Source: Entamoeba invadens IP1 | Taxonomy: Eukaryota > Evosea > Mastigamoebida > Endamoebidae | Assembly (NCBI RefSeq): GCF_000330505.1 | Contig: NW_004443755.1 | Location: 54,783 to 71,745, forward strand | DNA: 16,963 nucleotides | Direction: 5' to 3' | Shown: positions 1-9,584 of the stretch, in pieces | Position numbering within the stretch: position 1 is the stretch's first letter | How the letters are laid out: each line of letters opens with the position of its first letter | The notes under the pieces: generated by a model | What the model was told of the DNA's origin: nothing | Database searches by the model: none | The model's input: only the letters and a program-made list of their open reading frames with translations | Made by a program: the position numbers and the translations under genes

Positions 1-520
1 TTAAATAAACAAAATATTTTTCGTTTATAAATGAAAGATTCGGTTTAAAACCCCCAAAACTACAATTAAATTTTTGGTTGATATTCAAAAGTGTGTTTAT
101 CATTATTAGAAAATTGACAAAATTGAAAAACAGTTAAACAAGACTGATTATATTTAAATTTATAAAAACTAGATAATTATATTTTAATTCGAAAAAACAT
201 GAAGATAAAATCACCACTGAATAATTTTGTATATTATTATATTATCAAATTAATAATCTCTTCATAAAAATGTTTAATGAAAACATATAATAATAAATTC
301 TTTATCTATTCGAATGTTGTAAATAACATATAAACCATATTTATTAACAATAAAAGATTAAAGTCATTTGATTAATTAAGTTTGACAACGTTAATTGATG
401 ATTTTCATATTAAAATAAAGAACTTAATATTTCAAAATTGTATTGTTTATTATTATTTTTCATTGAAAACTGCTTTAAAATAAAAGATAAACCCATTTTA
501 ATTATACAAATTACTTTTCA
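1..520. other. AT-rich intergenic DNA, no gene seen
   Basis: I see no ORF of useful length and no recognisable RNA gene here. The stretch is A+T-dominated with many short homopolymer runs. The right end is downstream of the minus-strand gene that stops at 521, so its 3' UTR and poly(A) site should lie within the last 50-100 bases, but no single signal stands out. Confidence 0.6.
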
Positions 521-1504
521 CTAAAAATAACAACAAAAATACAACAAATTATAATTGGCGCAATTTATTAAAAATTTGATTCTCTTATTTATGAGTTCTT
601 CGATTCTCTCAATGTCACAAATTCCTTTAGAAGACATAAAATTAATCACGACTTCGTTTTGAAGTAATTTGTTATTCTTTGTTATACCATTTTTAGCTAT
701 ATTATCTAATATGATTAAATCCACACAAACGCTCCACCCCTCCAATTTTACAAATTCGACATTTTTTGCTTTTAAAAATTTTGTTTCAAAAAAAGTTCTT
801 CTGTTATTTCGAGTTTTTTCGACAAACACAATTTCATCGAAAAAATCGATTCTCTCATTTTCTAACAAACTGTTTTGTGTGTTGTAAACGAAAGTCATAA
901 AAACGTCGACAACTTCGATTTGAAGCCTTTCCACATGTATTAAAAAGTCTTTCGAAAAGTCCCATTTGGACACATCTCGTCCAACTACTCTCACATTTTG
1001 AAGAATTTTTCTCACATACATTTCAGTCATTTTATTCGAAAGAATCGGATGGATTTTCTTTAAAAGTGTTTTAATGATTTGTTCGGCATTTAAATTAATT
1101 AACTCAAAATGAGTACAATCGTTATCTTCAGTAATTTCATCGTCTTCTGTGACGTCCAATAAAATGTCTTCAATTTCTTTCTTCTTCTTCTCTTCGTGTC
1201 TGGTGACCATTTTCGGTTTTGTTGTTTTAAAATATTTAACTTGGCGTTTCTCACTTTGTTCACGTTTGATTAGTCTTTTTCGGTATTTGCGGTGCTCCTC
1301 TGTATTTTCTTCTTTGCAAAATTTTTCAAATTTTGATAATTTTCTTTCTTTTAATTTGGGTCGATCAATTTGCTTTAAAATTTCTATTTTCGGACTTTTT
1401 AAAGGTGGAAGTGGTGAACTTTGCACTTGAAAATTGGAAGTATTTTGTGACAAACAAAACGAAGAAGAAAGTGAACAGAGATGGTCTATTGTGACTATTT
1501 CCAT
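521..1504 (-). CDS. Hypothetical Lys/Glu-rich protein, 327 aa
   Basis: This is an intact ATG-to-stop ORF with lower A+T than its flanks, which supports a real gene; I do not recognise the family. Residues 1-40 are Ser/Pro-containing (the start is MEIVTIDHL). Residues 40-125 are dense in Lys, Arg and Glu, probably disordered or long-helical, and include the stretch KYRKRLIKREQSEKR and an acidic patch around TEDDEITEDND. From about 130 to the end the composition changes to a mixed hydrophobic/charged pattern typical of a folded, mainly helical domain, with ERLQIEVVDVFMTF and EGWSVCVDLIIL as its most hydrophobic segments. There is no signal peptide or clear membrane span, so it is probably cytosolic or nuclear. 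The basic region could suggest nucleic-acid binding, but no zinc finger, bZIP or Myb pattern is visible. The upstream neighbour is nearly 2 kb away on the other strand, so it should have its own promoter. Confidence 0.7.
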   Translation of the reverse strand: MEIVTIDHLCSLSSSFCLSQNTSNFQVQSSPLPPLKSPKIEILKQIDRPKLKERKLSKFEKFCKEENTEEHRKYRKRLIKREQSEKRQVKYFKTTKPKMVTRHEEKKKKEIEDILLDVTEDDEITEDNDCTHFELINLNAEQIIKTLLKKIHPILSNKMTEMYVRKILQNVRVVGRDVSKWDFSKDFLIHVERLQIEVVDVFMTFVYNTQNSLLENERIDFFDEIVFVEKTRNNRRTFFETKFLKAKNVEFVKLEGWSVCVDLIILDNIAKNGITKNNKLLQNEVVINFMSSKGICDIERIEELINKRIKFLINCANYNLLYFCCYF

Positions 1505-2636
1505 TTAAGTAAAGAGATTAAAAAAGTGCTATTCTATTCTTAAATTATGTTTCTAAAATTCGATTATAAGTTATCTGGAAATAATTTAAGATTTGTATAT
1601 GTTTGAAATTTTGAGAGAAGAAGAAGTTGTTAATAGGAGTTAAAATACTATATATTCGGGAGGGGTTTTGACTTTTTTGTATTTTAATTTGTTCACAAAA
1701 ATGTGGAAATAAATAGTAGAAAGTTTTAATTTAATGATAATATTTAATTAAATATTAATTAATAAAATATAGATTAATAAATTGGTTTGTATTTTATTAT
1801 TTATATTCATTTTGTGTTGTTTACATTTAATGTTTATATAAATTGTGTATATTTTAATGTATATAAAAATAAGACATATGTATTTCAATTTGTATCTCAA
1901 AAATTATTATTTGTTTAAAATTTGAATCAATTTTTCAAAATCAATACATATCATAGATAGAATTTTACTATTTGTTATTATTTAATTACATAAGTATTCG
2001 ATTATATTCATTTTATTTTTAATTGTTTTTTATCTCCTATGTTGAAATTTGATACATAATAATTTGTATAAACAACACCCTTACATAATGTTTATTTTTA
2101 TAATTAAAGTTCATTCGATATAAAGTTCAAAACAAGAACAATAATATTTAGCATCTTCTTCAAATACTTTTTATCACAAAAAGAATAAACGAGTGAGTAA
2201 ACAATAACACCATTTTAGCATTTTAATGATTATTTCAATTTAACAATAAGATATGAAAAAATAACAACACTTAATAATCAAGAAATATTATTATTAATTA
2301 ATAATTTGTTTTATACCCAAATTAAATAGTTTACCAAATTTATGATTACTTTATTTCCAATAACAGTGATATTTGTATGCTGTTTCACAATTCGAAGCGA
2401 CATTCTAAACAATATTAAATTACAAAATATTTTGGTGTTTAATAACATAAAATTTAATGTAAGTCCAACATATAATTTTTAATTTGAAAGGATTTGAAAT
2501 TATTTATCATCACAAACACGTTAAAAATATGTGACATATAATACTAAAAGATCAATGAGACAATTATGACAGATTTTTGTACCCAATCCCAGTTTTAAAT
2601 GATTGAATTGTTTTTCTTACAATAATCTTTATATGA

Positions 2637-2718
2637 ATGTGAAAATATGCTATATTTCACATATTATTGTCAAACAAAATTAATATTGGTAACTAAGCTT
2701 TTATTACTTAGTTACCAA
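2637..2718. repeat. Two adjacent AT-rich hairpins
   Basis: At 2686-2697 and 2707-2718 a perfect 12-bp inverted repeat (TTGGTAACTAAG and its complement) flanks a 9-base loop, and the pairing continues imperfectly through ATTAAT on both sides. Immediately before it, around 2637-2663, TGTGAAA-ATA pairs with TAT-ATTTCACA around a 3-base loop. Two good palindromes within 82 bases are notable even in AT-rich DNA. They could be a remnant of a small transposon or a cruciform-prone site. No terminator role can be assigned, because the nearest genes are far away. Confidence 0.5.
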
Positions 2719-3410
2719 AATTAATCAAGTAACTATACCTGAGTTGTCTCTTCAAATAACAGTTTAAAATTTCTTAATTATTTTAAATAGTTGTTAACAG
2801 TAATATTAAAACTATTATAATTTCAATTTTGTATTTGATTCCATAAATAGGAAAGAATGTTATTTTATCATAAAATGTATTGGAATTGACCTTCGTTATT
2901 AATTATAAATAGTTAATACAATTATTTTATCTAATACATTCATATATAATTTTTCAAAAAAAAAGGTTTTTGTAATATATATTTATAGTTTTGTTATTAT
3001 TTAATTAATAAATTAAAAATACTTTATACAAATTGAATTGTTTTTTTTCAAATAATAAAGAAACTGTCTTTTGAAAGACTTCAAATGTATTAATGACAAT
3101 AATATTATTAATTATATTTATAATAAAAATATTTTTACAAATTGGAAACCAGTTAACTTCGTTGTGTCGAATTTCTAAACTATTTGTCATAAGCTGAAAT
3201 TTTGAAAAGAGAAAAATATATACAAATTATTGTCGATTTTCATTGTAAAAAAACTCTATAAAACTCAAAAGTTGATTATTGAACTTTACAAATATGTCTG
3301 TAGATGTTTTTTGGGACAGATATTCATTGGTCTTAAACCCCCCATTTTAACATTTTATTTATTTATGTTTATTTAAAATATAAATAGTTTTACTCTATTA
3401 ATAAACTGGA

Positions 3411-3458
3411 TATAAAAACATATTCAATATAACTTTTAATATCAAATCGAGAATTCTA
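3411..3458 (+). promoter_or_regulatory. Probable core promoter of receptor-like gene
   Basis: TATAAAAA at 3411-3418 lies 48 bases before the ATG. Initiator-like sequences follow it: ATTCAAT around 3421 and GAATTC just before the start codon. This spacing suits the short 5' leaders of Entamoeba, but in such AT-rich DNA a TATA-like string is weak evidence on its own. Confidence 0.3.
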
Positions 3459-6400
3459 ATGTACAATGTTCTCTTCAACATTTTTGTACTACTTATAACT
3501 TCAACAAACTCAGCAGTGTTCACATGGAGCAGTGGAAGTGGATATTTTGACTCTTCAACACATTGGAGTCCACAAGGAATACCCGACAGTGGAGATACAG
3601 CAGTGATATGTCCAACAACTGCTTCAGAAATTATTTTACGGACATCAACACAATCAACAATACTTTTTGGTGGTGAGACTTGTTCTGAAAGTGTATTGAA
3701 GATTACTTCTAATGATGTGACAATAAACAGTTTACAAGTTTTGATGAAAGGTTCAGTACTATTGTCTTCCAATACTTTAAACACCAGTTTACTCGCAATC
3801 AATGGCAAATTTGAGTCTGAAATAGCTACCTTGATCAACACCAATTCATTAGAAGTCAAACAAAATGGAGTTGTGAATGGAAAAATGAATTTAAATGTTA
3901 CTTCCACTACATTAATTACAGGGAGTGTTAATATTACAACACTCACTACAAACTCTCTGACTTTAAACTCAATTACTATGAACGCAAAAAGTGTGACTTC
4001 CAACAATATCAATGGTATCGGAGTGATAAACGGAAAGGTCTATTTAGATGGAGAAGTCACGTTAAGTAATACCATTGAAGTGAAAGGAGAAGTTGAAATG
4101 AATAACGTGAATTTGAAAAACTTCTTTTCAAAAGTATCTGGACTGATAGCTATTGATTCAAGTATAACATCACCTCAAAGTAGTGTAATCAGTGGTGGCG
4201 ATATTTATTTGGAAAGCAGTACACTTGAATTATTTAGTCTTGAAAACATTCAAAATTTTGATGTTATTGGAATTTCAAAACTTGTAACGGTGAAGGGAAG
4301 TTCAAATACACAGATTCGTATTGCAAGAACAGCAGAACTTTTAATAGACAAGGGACAAGGGGAGTTTAACACACAGAGTGGAAAAGTCTGTATAAAAGAG
4401 GGAGCTGTAAATGGCGTTTTTAACAGTGAGTTGACAATAGAGAAGAATGTCACGTTGAATGGAAATGTTATTGGAAATGTTGAGTGTGTCAATGGTGGAG
4501 AATTTTTGAAATCAAATGTCGTTTTTAATGAGATAAAGGAATTCACATGTAAAGCGACAATATCAATTTTAACGTTTAAACAAGACGTTGAAATATTAAA
4601 TGGAAAAATCACAAATTGCTCTTTGATTGTTGAAAAGAGTGCGAATTATATTCACAATAGTGAGAGTACCTTTGTAACTATTCATAATAATATATTTACT
4701 ATTGAAGACGTCAAATCAAATCTATATTATGATGGAGTTGCTCTTGTTGTTAAACAGAATGTGGTTGCAAGCAAATTGGAACAGAAAAGTGGAGTATTAA
4801 TAGTTAAAGGAAATGAAAATAATTTGATGGCATTTGATGTGGGCGAAATTTCAATACAAAATGCAAATTTCACAAATGTGAAAATGGAAAAAACAAAGAA
4901 CATTTTTGTTGAAACCGGGTTTGATGTTCTTTGCGAAAATTGTGTTGTTGATGGAACACAATTTGATGGAAGTCCAAATCGATTGGAAGGAAGAAATTCA
5001 CTTTTTAAAAATTGCAAAATAAACTCTGAAATCCATTTCATTGATTCTATCGTCGAGGGTTCTACTTGTAAGAACGTGTTTTCTGAAGCAACAAACAATT
5101 TCACGAATTCAAAGTTTTCCAAAATTACCGTTAATGAAAGTTCTGAGTTGTTATTTATCGACAGTTTTGTGATCGTACAGATGGTAAATAATGGTAAAGT
5201 TATAAATAGATCACCAACTGTTGCGTTGATAAACAATTTAAATGGGTTGTTCGTTTCTGAAATAGATGAATGTTATATCCAATTTACAAACTATGGAACA
5301 ATGAATTTTATTGAAAAAACTCAAAATATCATTTTGAATGCAATTTCTTTTAATTATGGCATTATTAGTGGTTTTGGTAAATTTACCATTGAGGCTTATC
5401 AATTTACGAATGGTGGTTATTTAAAATCTGGAACAAAATTTATTGATTCAGCAGTTACAATTTACAAGAATTCGACATTTGAAGACCAAACAATCACATT
5501 TGAAAGGTGTTCATTTACATTTCCGAATGGTTCTCCGCTTTTCAACGAAGTGATATTAACAGTGTCTGCTGAATCGCAGACCCCATTACTTGCCACGGGA
5601 TTGCAATTAAAGAAATTACAAAACAGGAACAAAGTATTTAAATTTTTAACGAATGATCTTGAAATCAGTGATTCCACTTTAAATGAACAAAAATTGGAAT
5701 TGGAAGGAATTCCCGTTGTTATTCAGAATTCAGTGATTCCCACTATATCTTTGACCAATTGTACCGTATCACTCTCTGCGACTGTTTTTACAACATTGGA
5801 AACAAATTACTGTGATATTTCTGATGATATTTCGACACAACTTTTGAAGTCTCAAAACTCGAATTTTCAAAAGGTAGAATCCAAGACCTTAGAGGTTTCC
5901 AATGTCACCATTGCTTATTTGGAAGTTTCTGAAAGTACTTCACTTCATAATGTAGCTCCTGATACCGTTTCTGCCCCACTTTACTCGATTCTCAGTGGAA
6001 TCAATTTACAGAGTGCACTGACAGTCAATGGATTTTTTCACTTCAAAAATTTGAATTTGGAATCAAATGAAGCACACAAAGTTGAGTTGGTATCAAATGT
6101 TGTGCCTTTTATAATAGAAGATACCACAATAATATCCGTCACACTACCTTCTGTGATAACAAGAGGAAATGTAGTGCTCACAGACATCACAGCAAATTCG
6201 GTGATAAACATTGGGAACCTCTCGATTTCATCCAAAGAAAAGACGATGATAGAATCCCTTCGATTGTTAGCAAATAGTTCATTAGTGTCACAAAAGCAGT
6301 TTGAAATATCGCACTTTTATGTTGGAGTGAATGTACAAACGGACATCCAAGAATTGACAATTTCAAAGGAATTGAGTTTTGATGGAGATCTGCACTTTTC

Positions 6401-8561
6401 CACAGTTGTACTGTTGGAGAACTGTGTTATTACATGTCCAAAGACATCTAAAATATACACCGAGACGATTGTTTCCTTCAAATCGAATGTATTTAAAATC
6501 CCTGTGTTTGTGAAGAAGCATTGTGCTGAGTTGAATATCTCAGGAAGTGGTGTGTTAGTGACTGAAGAGAGTTTTAAAGGGAGTTGTATCGATTCACATA
6601 TTGAGTATATGCAGAACTATGGAGAATATGTCGGAGGTGATGGTTTACAAATGGTCGAGAATTATGGGATGTTTGTATTGCAAGATGAGACGTTTCAAAG
6701 GGCAATAGACAATCACGGCATACTGCAAATGAACAACGGACGCATAGATTCTGAGTCTAGAGTGCATTTGTTTCCATATTCGATAGTTCGAGGGAATGGA
6801 TACATAAGAGAAATGGATGTGCAAACGGAAGATACAAGAAAGTCGATGAAGACTGATATAGAACTTAATTATGACAACCTTGTTAATCATTTAGAAGGGT
6901 ATTCACTTGAAAGGACGACACAGAATTATAACAATGGGGGCGATGAAACGTTGGATATAAAAAGTACAATAAAAGAGGAAGCACTACCAATACTTGATAT
7001 AGACGGACAGCTGAGAGTGTCATTGTGTCTCTCTAACATGTTAATAGTGAAGATCAAGATTTTTGAAGATTTGAATGACCTTCTGATCTTCGACGAATTT
7101 TACGACTATATGATGAACTTTGACATTACAATAACAGACTTTGCGATCTATGACGCGAAGAACTACACTGTCTTTGAATTTGGGAGAGGAGACTTTGTAC
7201 CACGATTATCAGTCGATTTTGTGAATATAGAAAATTACTTAGAAACTCCTTGGAGGTATGGACAGACAGACAACTCACTGTATGTTGAGTTTAACGGCTG
7301 TGAATTTGTCTATAACACAGAGACGAAGAAGTGCAAGGAGTGTGAAGCTGGGGAGATATTTAACAATGTGACGCACTTGTGTGACGGGTGTGAATTGGGG
7401 ATGATATACACCACTGCTGGAATATGTATACCATGTCCCGAGGGGACATATTCAAGTAACAATTTGTGTGTGAAATGTCCAGCTGACGAAGTTTCTCCAG
7501 TTCAAAGTTCGTTCTGTACCAAATGTGAGGATGGGTCGTTACCGAATGAGAACAACTCGAAGTGTGAGTATTGTCCTGTGGGTACACGACTTGAAAAGAA
7601 CTCTGAGTTCACAAAGTGTTTACCATGTTCAGCAGGTACATATCGAGATGAGAATTTGATCACAATGAATGACTGCACAGAGTGTCCTATAGGAACATAT
7701 TCTTCACATAATGGTGCGTTTGAATGTAGCAAATGTCCACTTGGATTTTATAGTGATGCTGTTGGAAGTAAAACGTGTAAAAAGTGTGAAGACGGGTATT
7801 ACACAATTAACACAGGAAGTGTAACATGTGAAAGATGCGAAGATGGACATTATTCGTCACCGAATGGGGGAGAGTGCTTGACTTGTCCCTCTGGCTTTGA
7901 GAGAGGCGAGTTTGGGTGCATCTGGTGTAAAGCTGGGTTCTATAAGGGAGGGGATGGAATTAAGTGTGTAGAGTGTCCAGAAGGGTTTTACCAAGAGAAA
8001 CAAGGAATGGCTTATTGTAATGAATGTGATGGGAAGAAACAAGTTAATTTGAATAAAACGAAGTGTGAGAATCGTCCTAGTGAACCGGATACAGTGGCTA
8101 TGACGATTACATACTCGTTGTTTCCTTTAATTGTTGCGTTGTGTTGTGGACTTGGATGTGGAGCGGCTTGGATGGATGACAGAAAAGAAAGAAAGAAGAA
8201 AAAGATGATGGCGATAGCGGAGGTACAAAAGGAAGAAGAACACAAGTTGATTGAAAGCGAAGAACATGAGGAAGAACAAAATATTCAAGAAGAGAAAAAA
8301 AATGAAGAAATTAAAAAGAAGATGGAAGAGAAAAATGTTAATATGAATGAAAAGGAAAATGGCATTACAAAAGAAGAAATAGAAATGGAGGAAATCGAAC
8401 AGGAAGAATCATTTGATATCGAAGATATTGAACAAATGATAGAAAGTATTAAAAACAAACCACAAAAGAACGAAGAAGATAGAAAAGAAGAGGATGTTAA
8501 AGAAAGTAGTCAAAACGACATGCAAAATATAAACAATGAACTAAAGGAACAAGTGCATTAA
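3459..8561 (+). CDS. Large type I membrane protein, CxxC-repeat receptor-like, no kinase
   Basis: A single 1700-residue ORF without introns. Residues 1-18 form a signal peptide (MYNVLFNIFVLLITSTNS). Residues 21-50 hold W-x-x-G-x-G-x-F-x(5)-W-x-P-x(3)-P-x(3)-D-x-A, an N-terminal motif also seen in bacterial secreted beta-helix and autotransporter-type proteins. Residues 51-1280 are a long run of short alternating beta-strand-like, Asn/Ser/Thr-rich segments with many N-x-S/T sites, consistent with a parallel beta-helix. Residues 1281-1536 are Cys-rich, with 15 CxxC motifs in units such as C-x-x-C-P-x-G-x-Y-S, like GCC2/GCC3 or furin-like repeats. One membrane span follows (about 1548-1572), then a basic stop-transfer patch (RKERKKKK) and a Glu/Lys-rich tail to 1700. 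This is the ectodomain plan of Entamoeba TMKs, but the 128-residue tail has no kinase motifs. I infer a surface receptor, adhesin or decoy; the ligand is unknown. Its 3' end faces the Cdc25 gene. Confidence 0.9.
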   Translation: MYNVLFNIFVLLITSTNSAVFTWSSGSGYFDSSTHWSPQGIPDSGDTAVICPTTASEIILRTSTQSTILFGGETCSESVLKITSNDVTINSLQVLMKGSVLLSSNTLNTSLLAINGKFESEIATLINTNSLEVKQNGVVNGKMNLNVTSTTLITGSVNITTLTTNSLTLNSITMNAKSVTSNNINGIGVINGKVYLDGEVTLSNTIEVKGEVEMNNVNLKNFFSKVSGLIAIDSSITSPQSSVISGGDIYLESSTLELFSLENIQNFDVIGISKLVTVKGSSNTQIRIARTAELLIDKGQGEFNTQSGKVCIKEGAVNGVFNSELTIEKNVTLNGNVIGNVECVNGGEFLKSNVVFNEIKEFTCKATISILTFKQDVEILNGKITNCSLIVEKSANYIHNSESTFVTIHNNIFTIEDVKSNLYYDGVALVVKQNVVASKLEQKSGVLIVKGNENNLMAFDVGEISIQNANFTNVKMEKTKNIFVETGFDVLCENCVVDGTQFDGSPNRLEGRNSLFKNCKINSEIHFIDSIVEGSTCKNVFSEATNNFTNSKFSKITVNESSELLFIDSFVIVQMVNNGKVINRSPTVALINNLNGLFVSEIDECYIQFTNYGTMNFIEKTQNIILNAISFNYGIISGFGKFTIEAYQFTNGGYLKSGTKFIDSAVTIYKNSTFEDQTITFERCSFTFPNGSPLFNEVILTVSAESQTPLLATGLQLKKLQNRNKVFKFLTNDLEISDSTLNEQKLELEGIPVVIQNSVIPTISLTNCTVSLSATVFTTLETNYCDISDDISTQLLKSQNSNFQKVESKTLEVSNVTIAYLEVSESTSLHNVAPDTVSAPLYSILSGINLQSALTVNGFFHFKNLNLESNEAHKVELVSNVVPFIIEDTTIISVTLPSVITRGNVVLTDITANSVINIGNLSISSKEKTMIESLRLLANSSLVSQKQFEISHFYVGVNVQTDIQELTISKELSFDGDLHFSTVVLLENCVITCPKTSKIYTETIVSFKSNVFKIPVFVKKHCAELNISGSGVLVTEESFKGSCIDSHIEYMQNYGEYVGGDGLQMVENYGMFVLQDETFQRAIDNHGILQMNNGRIDSESRVHLFPYSIVRGNGYIREMDVQTEDTRKSMKTDIELNYDNLVNHLEGYSLERTTQNYNNGGDETLDIKSTIKEEALPILDIDGQLRVSLCLSNMLIVKIKIFEDLNDLLIFDEFYDYMMNFDITITDFAIYDAKNYTVFEFGRGDFVPRLSVDFVNIENYLETPWRYGQTDNSLYVEFNGCEFVYNTETKKCKECEAGEIFNNVTHLCDGCELGMIYTTAGICIPCPEGTYSSNNLCVKCPADEVSPVQSSFCTKCEDGSLPNENNSKCEYCPVGTRLEKNSEFTKCLPCSAGTYRDENLITMNDCTECPIGTYSSHNGAFECSKCPLGFYSDAVGSKTCKKCEDGYYTINTGSVTCERCEDGHYSSPNGGECLTCPSGFERGEFGCIWCKAGFYKGGDGIKCVECPEGFYQEKQGMAYCNECDGKKQVNLNKTKCENRPSEPDTVAMTITYSLFPLIVALCCGLGCGAAWMDDRKERKKKKMMAIAEVQKEEEHKLIESEEHEEEQNIQEEKKNEEIKKKMEEKNVNMNEKENGITKEEIEMEEIEQEESFDIEDIEQMIESIKNKPQKNEEDRKEEDVKESSQNDMQNINNELKEQVH

Positions 8562-8822
8562 AGTGAAATGTTTTTATCTTTTTTTATGTTGTTTTGTATT
8601 TAAAACAATTGAATTTTTAAATCAAAAATAATTACTTTAAAAACAGTAAAATTTTTTTAATTCATTTAAAAATTAAGTGATTTTATTACTATTTTTGGTT
8701 TATACCCTTTTTAAATAAATTACATTAATTCAATTGTTTGAAATAAAAGGTCAACACGCAAAACAAAAAGTGGTACAATAATAGTATATAATTAGAAATA
8801 CAATATAATGATCCTCCGATCT
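8562..8822. other. Convergent intergenic spacer with two 3' ends
   Basis: This 261-base AT-rich spacer separates two genes that point at each other. It starts with a T-rich stretch just after the receptor-like stop codon and must hold both poly(A) sites. TAATT-type strings, common near Entamoeba cleavage sites, occur (for example around 8630 and 8788), but no unique signal can be assigned. No RNA gene was seen. Confidence 0.5.
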
Positions 8823-9584
8823 TCACTCTGATAATCTCATCTTTGTAAAGTCAACACAATTACATTTTCTTCGTCTTTGTTTGATCTCATTGATTATGTG
8901 ATGACATTCTTTTCTTTCTTCGAAGAACATTTTATCGGTCATTGACACATGAACTCCTTCACATCTGTCAGGACACAAAGTTCTTATTGTTGAAAACCCT
9001 CCTTCAAGTACATATATTTCAGGGTAATTCACATTTATTCCACCAAACGGCCCAGAGCGTTTTAATTGCTCTGCCAATGCCGGCGCCCTCTTTTCTGAAA
9101 ATTCACAGTAGAAAACTAAAGCCGCGGAAGTAACCTTTGGTCTGTTTTGAGGAAACAATTTTTCGAGCAAATTTTGGTTCCAGACATTCACTGCGTTTTT
9201 GATCTTGCCAGCTCTAAATTCATAAGGAAATCTGCAGTCCACTGGAATTAGATCTTTCTTCTCGAGTATCATGTTTTCAAATTCCACGACATTGATTTTT
9301 TTCACTTCCAAAGAAGTATTATCTTCAGTAGGAGTTAAGTCTCCTCGAGGCGACAAACATGGAGACCGATTTAAAATACTTCTTGCACGATCGATTGAAT
9401 CCGAGTCATCTTGAAATTCTGGAGATCTTGAGCAAGAGAACGAAGTATTAAGATATAAAGGAGATGGGGATCGTTCTATTCTGACAGAAGACCTTGTGAC
9501 AGAAGATGGTGAATTTGAACGTGAAGTTTCTAAAGAAGAACACACAGAAATACGAGAGTTGGATCGGATACGGCTCAATTTCAT
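8823..9584 (-). CDS. cdc25: Cdc25-type dual-specificity phosphatase
   Basis: This 253-residue protein carries a complete Cdc25 rhodanese-fold catalytic domain at about residues 95-225. Visible landmarks are PVDCRFPYEFRAGKIKNAVN (residues 114-133), the active-site loop CEFSEKR with Cys160 and Arg166, and NYPEIYVLEGGF (186-197). All three match the known Cdc25 family. Cys117 of DCRFPYE is at the place of the family's back-door cysteine, which can form a protective disulfide with the catalytic Cys. The family removes inhibitory Thr/Tyr phosphates from cyclin-dependent kinases and so promotes cell-cycle entry; this is family knowledge and not shown here. Residues 1-90 are Ser/Arg-rich and likely disordered, with SP/TP sites at NSP, RSPSP, RSPE, RSPC, LSPR and LTPT, plausible CDK targets. 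The protein is short beside animal Cdc25s. A TGAACTT string (minus strand, 9597-9605) resembling the Entamoeba GAAC element sits about 13 bases before the ATG. Confidence 0.92.
   Translation of the reverse strand: MKLSRIRSNSRISVCSSLETSRSNSPSSVTRSSVRIERSPSPLYLNTSFSCSRSPEFQDDSDSIDRARSILNRSPCLSPRGDLTPTEDNTSLEVKKINVVEFENMILEKKDLIPVDCRFPYEFRAGKIKNAVNVWNQNLLEKLFPQNRPKVTSAALVFYCEFSEKRAPALAEQLKRSGPFGGINVNYPEIYVLEGGFSTIRTLCPDRCEGVHVSMTDKMFFEERKECHHIINEIKQRRRKCNCVDFTKMRLSE

Larger units (their letters stand above)
1505..3458. other. Long AT-rich gap between divergent genes
   Basis: This gap separates the minus-strand gene ending at 1504 from the large plus-strand gene starting at 3459, so it must hold both promoters. 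It contains two neighbouring hairpins (2637-2718), a 46-codon ORF with a hydrophobic start (2342-2482, +) and a 61-codon minus ORF (3005-3190). Neither ORF looks convincingly coding. Near the right end are a TATA-like TATAAAAA at 3411-3418 and a TATTGAACTTT at 3278-3288 that resembles the Entamoeba GAAC element, both upstream of the receptor-like gene. I see nothing else. Confidence 0.55.

Noticed and set aside
669..1430. Two plus-strand ORFs opposite the gene at 521-1504
   Set aside because: They are antisense shadows, rich in Phe/Ser from reversed Lys/Glu codons, while the minus-strand frame is longer and has a believable protein composition.
3005..3190. Minus-strand 61-codon ORF
   Set aside because: The first third (SLEIRHNEVNWFPICKN) looks almost protein-like, but the rest is Ile/Asn/Phe-rich low complexity. 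No family was recognised and no promoter-like element was evident.
3398..8245. About ten minus-strand ORFs of 61-204 codons opposite the receptor-like gene
   Set aside because: All lie antisense to a continuous 1700-codon frame with clear domains. Their sequences mirror it and show no domain of their own.
8942..9133. Plus-strand ORF inside the Cdc25 gene
   Set aside because: Antisense to the conserved catalytic domain, so a shadow.
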